DNA of 22,469 nt, taken from the NCBI GenBank assembly GCA_002309995.1, contig DBYB01000040.1, positions 12,290 to 34,758 of the forward strand. Direction: 5' to 3'. Of the stretch, positions 15,822 through 22,469 are shown one piece after another. Position 1 is the first letter of the stretch, and each line of letters starts with the position of its first letter. Origin of the DNA: Bacteroidales bacterium UBA1197 (GTDB lineage: Bacteria > Bacteroidota > Bacteroidia > Bacteroidales > UBA932). The position numbers and the translations under genes were made by a program. The notes under the pieces were generated by a model, which made no database searches, was not told the DNA's origin, and saw only the letters and a program-made list of their open reading frames with translations.

Positions 15822-16616
15822 ATGGGCATCAAGAGATTGTTACACATAATCACGGCTCTTACGGCAGCCTTCTTTGCCGCGGCCTGCGCAAGCACGGCCG
15901 GCGAAGAGGCCGTATTGTCCGTGCCCTTCTCCGTGTCGCTTTCGCATACGCGCGCGCTCGCAGACGGAAGCGCGATAGATCACGTCTGGTGCTGCGCTTA
16001 CCTGGATGGCGTTCTTGCTGCTTCTGCCGAGGCGGAGATGACCGGCGGCCGGGCCGAGGTCGTGCTCGAACTCGCCAACAACCGCTCTTACGATGTGGTG
16101 ATCTGGGCCGCCAAATATGGCAATGCACTTTGGAGCTTCAATCCTTCCACGGCAGTCGTTACAGCCGACTATGTGTGGCAGGCTTCTTCCTCCGACGATC
16201 ACGATGCTTTCTGGTACAGGGGAACGGTTACCGCTGCCGGAGCCCAGAGCAAGGACGTTATACTTACCCGTGCTGTCGCCCAGATTTGGCTGGGCACTGT
16301 GAATCCCTTTGTCTCCGTGGAAGACCTCACGCTTACAGTCAGCGGCGTGCCTTCTTCCTGGAATATGCTTACCGACTCCCTCGACGGAGTCTCCGATGTC
16401 GTCCTGAACCTGGACGGCTCCGCCCCTGCAGAAACCTTTACGGCAGGCAGCGAAGTCTGTTACCTTGTAGGCATGGCATCCCTTCTCTCTCCGGCCGCCG
16501 AAACGGCTGCGAATATCAGTTTCTCGATGACTAAAGACGGAACCCCCGTCAGCAGGGACATCGCGAACTCATCCATCCGTCGCAACTGGTGTACTAAGAT
16601 TGCCGGAAATTTTTAA
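15822..16616 (+). CDS. Short DUF6562-like surface lipoprotein
   Basis: 264 residues with lipoprotein Cys22 (FFAAAC). The mature part has the same plan as the N-terminal domains of the next two proteins. A YDVVIWAAKYGNALW segment (about 86-100) corresponds to their 'Y-K/R-I-x-F-W-A' segment, and a LTRAVAQIWLGT segment (about 147-158) corresponds to their RP-x-A-x-x-N-x-GT motif. It carries only this domain and no stalk or tip. It is therefore the minimal member of the operon's repeated architecture and might be the structural or capping subunit. It sits three bases after the anchor-like gene and 18 bases before the 1023-residue gene. DUF6562 is my best family name, from motif memory. Confidence 0.82.
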   Translation: MGIKRLLHIITALTAAFFAAACASTAGEEAVLSVPFSVSLSHTRALADGSAIDHVWCCAYLDGVLAASAEAEMTGGRAEVVLELANNRSYDVVIWAAKYGNALWSFNPSTAVVTADYVWQASSSDDHDAFWYRGTVTAAGAQSKDVILTRAVAQIWLGTVNPFVSVEDLTLTVSGVPSSWNMLTDSLDGVSDVVLNLDGSAPAETFTAGSEVCYLVGMASLLSPAAETAANISFSMTKDGTPVSRDIANSSIRRNWCTKIAGNF

Positions 16617-16634
16617 AGTATAAACTCTCGCATT

Positions 16635-19600
16635 ATGAGAAAGTTACTTGCAATAATCGCCATTTCGCTCACTGCCCTGGCAGTGTCCTGCACCCGTGAG
16701 CAGGAACTGTCTTCCTCGGGCAGCCCTGTGCGGGTCAGCTATACCGTTGACGGTCTGGCCCAGATGGCGACTAAGTCAATGGGAACCATCGGTGATGACT
16801 ACATCCTCAGCTATGAGGTGCGCCTCTGGGACGGCTCGGCACTGGGCGATGCGCTTATCGGCGACGGCCTCAGCGGATACAAGACCGTTGGCGCCTCGGA
16901 GTGGCCTGCGACCGTCAGCTTCGAACTAGCCCGTGGTAAGCAGTACAAGATACTCTTCTGGGCTCAGAGCGCTTCGGTTCCTTCGGGCCTGTTCCTCGCC
17001 ACTAACCTGACTGCCGTCGCTATCGACTACAGCAATATGGCTGCAAACAACGAGAACTGCGACGCGTTCTTCGGCTCTGATGTGATTACCCCTTCCGGTG
17101 CCACTGCGGCCAGCGTTACTCTGCAGCGTCCCTTCGCCCTCGTGAACCTTGGCACCAGCGACGCCGCTCAGTTCCATACCGCTTCCGACGGCTGCACCGT
17201 TGGAGATGTGAAAGTAACTGTCAGCGGTTCACTGGCAAACAGTTTCAATGTGGCCACCGGGAAGGCCGGCGCAGGAGTTGAAGTGAACTTTGCAACAAAC
17301 GCCGTTCCCGTCGATGCCGCCTATGATGCCGCTACGCTGAGCGTGAACAGCACCGACTACAATTATCTTTCTGCCGTTTACGTTCTGCCTCCCGAGGCTG
17401 GCAGCGGTCTTGTCGATCTCGCCTATGTGGTTAAGGACAACACGGAAGCGATTCTCAACTCCCTGGAGGTTACCAACGTGCCCGTGCAGACCAACTACCG
17501 TACGAATATCACCGGCAAACTTCTTACCGGATCCACCATCTACAACATTACCGTTGACCAGGCATTTGGCGGCAATACCGTCAAGGCTGTCTGCCCGACC
17601 TTCGCGAGCGTTGATGACCTTAACGACTACTTCGAAACAATGGCCGACAATTCCGACCACGGTGACATCAACCCTGAAGAGGTGATTCTTACGTCCATCG
17701 CCGATGGCGAAACTATCGTGCTTCCTGCAATTGCCGGCGGAGTGCTTATCCGCATTCCGGCGACTCTTGTTCCTGGAACTCTTAATATCGCTTATGCAAC
17801 TGAGGGAGACAAGCCTGCTAACGTTTCGCTCTATGTGTCTCAACTTGAGAAATTGGTGGCGAATATTACTTCCTCGCACTTCACGCTCCTGGACGGCAGC
17901 TGGATTACAGATACCGCCGAGGTTTACACCAGTGCCAGTACGTTCGTGATTGAAGAAGGTGCCAGAGTTGGCACGGTCAAGATCAAGCAGGGTAATGCCA
18001 GCATCTCTGGTACTGTAGCTACTGTTTCCGTGCATTCCGATGCAACTGCAGACGGTACTGGTGCAGTGCAGGTGTTCCTTAATAAGGTATCTGCCGTGAA
18101 TGAGATTGTTCTTAACGCCAAGTCCGACGTTGTGGTCGAGCAGCCTAAGGATCAGATTGATGTAGTGGCAACGGAAAAGAAGGTGGCCGTCTATATTAAC
18201 TCCGGCGCAGAGAACTCCACCGCCAAGGCCCAGAACGGTGGTGTGATCTATGTCGAGGCCAACGTGCCCTGCACCGTCACAGCCGACGGTGTTTCCACCG
18301 CCGATGAAGGCACCGTATCCTCCACCGTCATCATCAACAGCGGAGCGGCTGACTCCGAGGTCGTTGCCACCAACGGCGGTGCCATCAACCTTACGGCCAA
18401 TGCAGACTGTGAAGTTACTTCTACCGGTACTTCTGAGGAGACTGCAACCCCGTCTTCCGTAACCGTTGCAGAGGTTAATACCGGCGCTGAAGTCAGCGCG
18501 GTCACTAGCGAGGGCGGTCAAGTCAATGTCTCAACCGGAGTGGATAAAGATGCTGTTGACGTTCGTGAGGGTGTCGCTTTTGCGAATTGTATTGTCTATA
18601 CCCCTGGTGTAGAGGCATCAGTGGAAGATTATAACATAGTTTTCCGCCGCGTCAAGGTCGATGCTGCCGAGAGCACTTTTGCTAATGCAATTGCCAATTC
18701 TACTTCCGGTCAGGTAATAGAACTTACCAAGAATATTGATTTCAGCGGAAAGACAATCACCGTAGCAGGAGGAGTTGCTATCGACTTTGCCGGTTATACG
18801 CTTACTGCTGATACAGTTAAAGTTATTGGGAATAACGGTAAAGTTCTCTTCAAACAATCAAAGAAGTATAATTCTATTTATGAAGCTGCTGCGGAAGTCG
18901 CACAAGGGTATCTGTCTTATGTGGGAGCTATCGAGAATGTCGAAATTTGGGGCGGCACTTACGCATTCGACCCCCAGGATTACACTCCCGCCGGGATAGC
19001 CTTGGTAGCAGATGGTGCCCAATACGAACTAAGTGGCAAGTGGTTCGTCCCTGCCATTCCTGAGGCCGTTGTGTATCACGGAACCCAACAGGAGATGGAA
19101 GATAATAATATCTCGTTTGAACCATCTATCTTGCCTATCGAACGGAATGGAGATGATGTCCTTATCAACGGGTCAAATCCAGTTAGCAATATGAGACTTC
19201 CTGTTCAGAATGGTGCCTATGCATTTTTAAGCGACGATAACGAGTCCCCTCTAACAAGCGACGTCTATCAATACTGGATTGCTGACTTCATTGTCTCTAT
19301 CGATCAAGTCACAAATATCGCTGGTATAATTGAGGCGCAGTACAATACTCAGTATCCTATTCCTTCTTGGGGTATTTGGGGCGCTTATAGCGGAATGCAG
19401 TTTGCTCCGGCCCTTTGCTTCAATTTAGCCGCTAATGAGCGTTTCCCTCTGCTTGGCTCAATGGGTATGGGCTGGAACTATAATGCAATGCGGAATACCG
19501 TCCATACCTTCATCTGCGGCGCCGTTAATGTTCATCCTGGTAATGTGGGTAAAGTGGTTACGGCTGAGTTGTGCATAGCTCCTGATACGTTCTCGAGTAT

Positions 19601-19706
19601 GGCTGAAGCTATCAAAGCCAATAAATTCATTGTAGTAGGAAAGTATAGTTATACAATGGAGGAACCGTATTACGACATAACTCAGTTTCCCGGACTAGTA
19701 CAATAA
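16635..19706 (+). CDS. Giant DUF6562-like lipoprotein with beta-solenoid stalk and unique C-terminus
   Basis: 1023 residues; lipoprotein Cys19 (LAVSC). Residues about 20-310 are the DUF6562-like domain (YKILFWAQSA near 104; LQRPFALVNLGT near 163-174). Residues about 322-640 are a stalk shared with the next gene, including a three-fold repeat of 46-47 residues starting at N522, N568 and N615. Residues about 641-800 continue as glycine-rich parallel-beta sequence, and about 800-1023 form a tail with aromatic clusters (SWGIWGAYSGMQF) that I do not recognise. The last third uses AT-richer DNA than the front. The surface location follows from the lipid anchor and the operon. Adhesin or fibre-tip function is inferred. 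A 42-base AT-rich gap precedes its paralogue. Confidence 0.88.
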   Translation: MRKLLAIIAISLTALAVSCTREQELSSSGSPVRVSYTVDGLAQMATKSMGTIGDDYILSYEVRLWDGSALGDALIGDGLSGYKTVGASEWPATVSFELARGKQYKILFWAQSASVPSGLFLATNLTAVAIDYSNMAANNENCDAFFGSDVITPSGATAASVTLQRPFALVNLGTSDAAQFHTASDGCTVGDVKVTVSGSLANSFNVATGKAGAGVEVNFATNAVPVDAAYDAATLSVNSTDYNYLSAVYVLPPEAGSGLVDLAYVVKDNTEAILNSLEVTNVPVQTNYRTNITGKLLTGSTIYNITVDQAFGGNTVKAVCPTFASVDDLNDYFETMADNSDHGDINPEEVILTSIADGETIVLPAIAGGVLIRIPATLVPGTLNIAYATEGDKPANVSLYVSQLEKLVANITSSHFTLLDGSWITDTAEVYTSASTFVIEEGARVGTVKIKQGNASISGTVATVSVHSDATADGTGAVQVFLNKVSAVNEIVLNAKSDVVVEQPKDQIDVVATEKKVAVYINSGAENSTAKAQNGGVIYVEANVPCTVTADGVSTADEGTVSSTVIINSGAADSEVVATNGGAINLTANADCEVTSTGTSEETATPSSVTVAEVNTGAEVSAVTSEGGQVNVSTGVDKDAVDVREGVAFANCIVYTPGVEASVEDYNIVFRRVKVDAAESTFANAIANSTSGQVIELTKNIDFSGKTITVAGGVAIDFAGYTLTADTVKVIGNNGKVLFKQSKKYNSIYEAAAEVAQGYLSYVGAIENVEIWGGTYAFDPQDYTPAGIALVADGAQYELSGKWFVPAIPEAVVYHGTQQEMEDNNISFEPSILPIERNGDDVLINGSNPVSNMRLPVQNGAYAFLSDDNESPLTSDVYQYWIADFIVSIDQVTNIAGIIEAQYNTQYPIPSWGIWGAYSGMQFAPALCFNLAANERFPLLGSMGMGWNYNAMRNTVHTFICGAVNVHPGNVGKVVTAELCIAPDTFSSMAEAIKANKFIVVGKYSYTMEEPYYDITQFPGLVQ
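17601..18554 (+). repeat. Paralogous stalk segment, copy 1
   Basis: This segment encodes the stalk of the first giant lipoprotein and matches copy 2 at 20730-21690. Both start with F-x-(S/T)-V-x-x-LNDYF and include GDI-(N/H)-PE, IADGETI and TADGT. A stretch of 29 bases is identical between 18132-18160 and 21279-21307. This places the duplication, or later gene conversion, as fairly recent in this stretch. Confidence 0.85.
18183..18554 (+). repeat. Three-fold 46-47-residue beta-solenoid repeat
   Basis: Protein repeats begin at residues 522, 568 and 615 with the pattern N-(S/T)-G-A-(E/A)-x-S-x-(A/V), followed by (N/E)-GG-x-(I/V/N)-x-(V/L). The short strands separated by small turns fit a beta-solenoid coil. 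The equivalent repeat in the next gene lies at about 21330-21690, with the third unit diverged. Confidence 0.7.
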
Positions 19707-19748
19707 ACTGATAGTAATCATCAATATATATATAATATAATAAAAGGT
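19707..19748 (+). other. AT-rich spacer between the two giant lipoprotein genes
   Basis: These 42 bases include an alternating AT run (ATATATATATAATATAATAA) and almost no G or C in the second half. No hairpin terminator and no TAnnTTTG box were found. The spacer is far more AT-rich than all other operon gaps here, and may set the translation level of the second giant gene by keeping its start codon unpaired. Confidence 0.5.
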
Positions 19749-22469
19749 ATGAAAAAAGTTTTGTCAATTCTCTCCGTAGCGGCGCTGCTGGTGGCGGTGT
19801 CGTGCACCAAGGAGCTCGTCGGACCATCCGGCGATACGGGCAACAAGGCTACTTTGTCCTTCAAAGTAAGCACTGAAGAAATCCTTACCAAAACCGTCAG
19901 TTATGGTAGCGGATCTCTCGCCGGCGCTGCAGCTACCGGCGAACTCATCGTCCAGGCCTTCGTGAAAGCCGGCGACGTGTACACTCTTGTGAGCGGCGCA
20001 AGCATCGACATTTCTGAGCCCTCCGACGGTACCTGGGACGTAGATCTCCAGCTCGCAAAGGGCGAGACCTACCGCATCGCTTTCTGGGCCCAGAAGAAGA
20101 ATACCGGTATCTACAATACCGCCGACCTCAGCGCCGTGGCTATCGATTACACCAAGGTTGCCATCAACAGCGACGATGCTGATGCCTTCTGCGCCACCCG
20201 CGAGGTCGCTTTGACCAGCTCTCTGTCCGAGGTCGTTCAGTTGAAGCGCCCCCTGGCGCAGATCAACATCGGCACTAACGACCGTGCCAAGTACAATGGC
20301 AGCGTGACCGAGTCCAAGAAGGCCGTAACCGCGGCTATCACTCTTCCTGCAGGCATCCCGTCCGCGATTAACCTCCTCGGCGGCGCTGCCGATGCCGGCT
20401 ATGTTGCCGCAAGCGTGAAGACCTCTACCACCGCAGAGACCGTATTCGCCGCCACCGCTGTGAACGGTGTCGATGAAACTATTGGCGCATACAACAACCT
20501 GTCAATGCTTTATGTGCTCGCCGATGTTTCCAAGGCAACTATGGACTTCCACGTTGTGCTTGCAAATCCCGACAACACAATCACGACCCTCAACGTCGAT
20601 TATCTTCCTTTCCAGGCTAATTACCGCACCAACGTTCTCGGTCAGCTCCTCACCGGTAACCTCCACTACGACGTCGAGATCGTCCCTGGCTTCAATACTC
20701 CCGACTACGAGAAGTACGACGCCCCTGCCTTCGACACCGTTGCTCTGCTGAACGACTACTTCGCAGTAATGCAGGACGGCAGCTCTGACGGCGACAACGG
20801 CGACATCCATCCTGAGGTCGTGTACCTGAAGGCAATTGCCGACGGCGAGACCATCGAGCTTCCCGTGATCAGCGGTGACGTTCGCATCTATGCCAACGCA
20901 ACCTGCGAGGCCGGAACCCTCAACATAGTCTATGGTGACACCTCCGACGGCGCCAAGAAGCCTGCCAACATCGATTTCTATGTGTCCAAACTCGGCAACC
21001 TCAATGCCACCGTGCCCGCATCCCACTTCGAGCTCCTCAGCGGCAGTATCGTAGTCAACAAGGCCATCGTCTCCACCAACAGCACCACCTTCGTAATCCA
21101 GAACGGCGCAAAGGTAGGTGAGGCCGAGATCCAGAAGGGTAATGCCAATATTGCTGGTAAGGTGGACAAGGTCTCCGTCCCCGCCGGTGCCACCGCCGAC
21201 GGCACAAGCCCCGTGCAGGTGTTCCTGGAGAATGTCGCTTCCGTAGAGCAGATTGAGCTCAAAGCCCAGACCGACGTCGTGGTCGAGCAGCCTAAGGATC
21301 AGATTGACGTTGCTGCTACCGAGAAGAAGGTCGCCGTCTATGTTAAGGGAGGCGCAGAGAACTCCACCGCAACTGCCCAGAACGGCGGCGTCATCTACGT
21401 GAAAGCTGAAGTTGCTTGCTCCGTGGTCGCCGACGGTACCTCCGAGGCCGAAGACGGCTCCGCCGCCTCCTCCACCGTCATCATCGAATCCGGCGCCGCA
21501 GGCTCCTCAGTCGTTGCTACCAATGGCGCATCGGTCGATCTTACGGCAAACGATGACTGCACGGTATGCTCTGAAGGCAAGTCCGAGGCAGATGATCCTT
21601 CGGATTCTGTCCCCTCAACTATTACCATCGTTGGGGCTGATGATAACGCCGAAGTGAACGCCAGCACAAGTGATGAAGGTGTCGTTACTAACAATTCCGG
21701 AGAAGATGTGGTCGTCTCCTATGCTGCCAAGATTGGCGATACTACTTATGCGACGCTCCAGGAGGCCTTCGCTGCTGCTCCCGATGACGAAGAGACTCTA
21801 ATCGTTCTGCAGAACCGTTATGTCATTATGGGCAACAGCGGTATTGCCATCGGTGCAAAGAAGAATATCATCCTCGATCTCAACGGCTGGATCCTTTGCA
21901 ACGCCGTGAACGAGAACAAGGCTTCCCAGATCTTTGCCATCAACGGCGGTACCCTTACTGTCCGTGATTCCAAGGGCAATGGCTTGATCTACAATGACGT
22001 CCAGAAGGGCACCCAGCCCGGTGACTGGTGGTCAACCCCTCAGTATAACTATGCCACCAACGTCATCAAGAACAGCGGCACCTTTATTCTCGAGAGCGGC
22101 ACCATCAGGCAGACCGCTGCCAGTTCCATCTGCTATGCTGTTGACAACAATTCAACCAGCACCGACACCGAGACCATCCTGAGAGGCGGTGTTTTGACTT
22201 CCAATGGAACCACGATGCGTATGTTCTGCAACAGCGCTGCCAAGAAGAATCAGCTGACTATCCCTGAGAACTCCACCGCACTCCTTGAGGGTAACTATAC
22301 TTCTCTTTGGATCCAGCTGCCCGGAAGCAATCCTTCCTCGATGAAGAAAGCTACGCTCGACATCAAGGGTGGAACCCTGAAGGGTAATACCTATGCCTTC
22401 TACGACTATTCTTACGGAGACGGCTGGGACAATGTGGAGTATAATATCACAGGCGGAAAGTTCATCGGT
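19749..22469 (+). CDS. Giant DUF6562-like lipoprotein, paralogue with right-handed beta-helix C-terminus (3' end off window)
   Basis: Open from ATG 19749 to the window edge, 907 residues without stop, so partial. Lipoprotein Cys19 (VAVSC). The DUF6562-like domain spans about 20-320 (YRIAFWAQKKN; LKRPLAQINIGT near 164-175). The stalk at about 328-650 is the paralogue of that in the previous gene. From about residue 658 a new domain starts with AAKIGDTTYATLQEAF, a typical opener of pectate-lyase-like right-handed beta-helix domains in Bacteroidales surface proteins. It continues with LDLNGWIL, GGTLTV and SGTIRQT-type coil strands. Such helices act as glycan-binding or structural parts. No catalytic residues are visible in the part seen. 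Codon use is G+C-rich throughout, unlike the tail of its neighbour. Confidence 0.88.
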   Translation, partial: MKKVLSILSVAALLVAVSCTKELVGPSGDTGNKATLSFKVSTEEILTKTVSYGSGSLAGAAATGELIVQAFVKAGDVYTLVSGASIDISEPSDGTWDVDLQLAKGETYRIAFWAQKKNTGIYNTADLSAVAIDYTKVAINSDDADAFCATREVALTSSLSEVVQLKRPLAQINIGTNDRAKYNGSVTESKKAVTAAITLPAGIPSAINLLGGAADAGYVAASVKTSTTAETVFAATAVNGVDETIGAYNNLSMLYVLADVSKATMDFHVVLANPDNTITTLNVDYLPFQANYRTNVLGQLLTGNLHYDVEIVPGFNTPDYEKYDAPAFDTVALLNDYFAVMQDGSSDGDNGDIHPEVVYLKAIADGETIELPVISGDVRIYANATCEAGTLNIVYGDTSDGAKKPANIDFYVSKLGNLNATVPASHFELLSGSIVVNKAIVSTNSTTFVIQNGAKVGEAEIQKGNANIAGKVDKVSVPAGATADGTSPVQVFLENVASVEQIELKAQTDVVVEQPKDQIDVAATEKKVAVYVKGGAENSTATAQNGGVIYVKAEVACSVVADGTSEAEDGSAASSTVIIESGAAGSSVVATNGASVDLTANDDCTVCSEGKSEADDPSDSVPSTITIVGADDNAEVNASTSDEGVVTNNSGEDVVVSYAAKIGDTTYATLQEAFAAAPDDEETLIVLQNRYVIMGNSGIAIGAKKNIILDLNGWILCNAVNENKASQIFAINGGTLTVRDSKGNGLIYNDVQKGTQPGDWWSTPQYNYATNVIKNSGTFILESGTIRQTAASSICYAVDNNSTSTDTETILRGGVLTSNGTTMRMFCNSAAKKNQLTIPENSTALLEGNYTSLWIQLPGSNPSSMKKATLDIKGGTLKGNTYAFYDYSYGDGWDNVEYNITGGKFIG
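20730..21690 (+). repeat. Paralogous stalk segment, copy 2
   Basis: Counterpart of 17601-18554. Protein-level correspondence runs from F-D-T-V-A-LLNDYF through the VVVEQPKDQID segment (about residues 509-517 here, 499-508 in the first copy) into the NSGA-type solenoid repeats. Similarity stops near the KIGDTTYATL start of the beta-helix, where the two proteins become unrelated. Confidence 0.83.

Noticed and set aside
17229..18521. Long open frame (430 codons) on the minus strand opposite the first giant lipoprotein.
   Set aside because: It is the codon-bias shadow of a clear rightward gene, lacks recognisable domains and would break the operon direction.

Overview
The window looks like chromosomal DNA of a Bacteroidota (Bacteroidales) bacterium. 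The reasons are the promoter boxes of the type TAnnTTTG, the lack of Shine-Dalgarno sequences, many lipoproteins with an N-terminal Cys, and domain types typical of this group (fimbrillin-like, BACON, DUF3575, DUF6562-like, chitobiase-C-like). Coding DNA is mostly G+C-rich, which would suit Rikenellaceae or uncultured gut or rumen relatives, but genus cannot be fixed from the sequence. Genes are tightly packed; no gene-free stretch exceeds about 145 bases. There are no rRNA genes, CRISPR arrays, transposases or phage genes.

Left part (1-5987): the 3' half of a tRNA-Val(GAC), a long perfect hairpin that can terminate transcription from both sides, then a leftward four-gene operon. In transcription order it encodes an SGNH/GDSL esterase-like protein, an MBOAT acyltransferase, a serine beta-lactamase-fold lipoprotein and a probable (alpha/alpha)-barrel lipoprotein. 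The MBOAT/SGNH pair suggests O-acylation of an extracytoplasmic glycan. A 56-base gap carries two back-to-back promoter boxes, one for this operon and one for a small rightward membrane protein.

Middle (6484-11788): a leftward transcription unit begins with a 46-residue protein, followed by a 1155-residue modular lipoprotein (fimbrillin-like, duplicated OB/BACON units, duplicated C-terminal-type domain), a secreted 175-residue protein and a 327-residue lipoprotein. A 145-base divergent control region separates it from a rightward lipoprotein that fuses a fimbrillin-like domain to a ComEC-like metallo-beta-lactamase domain and ends at a clear terminator.

Right part (14018-22469, continuing past the edge): a rightward, tightly spaced operon of surface proteins. 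It encodes a DUF3575-type outer-membrane barrel candidate, an anchor-like lipoprotein, a short DUF6562-like lipoprotein, and two very large paralogous lipoproteins. These two share the N-terminal domain and a beta-solenoid stalk but carry unrelated C-terminal parts. The layout suggests a fimbria-like or adhesin display system with exchangeable distal domains. It is the best candidate here for an undescribed system.
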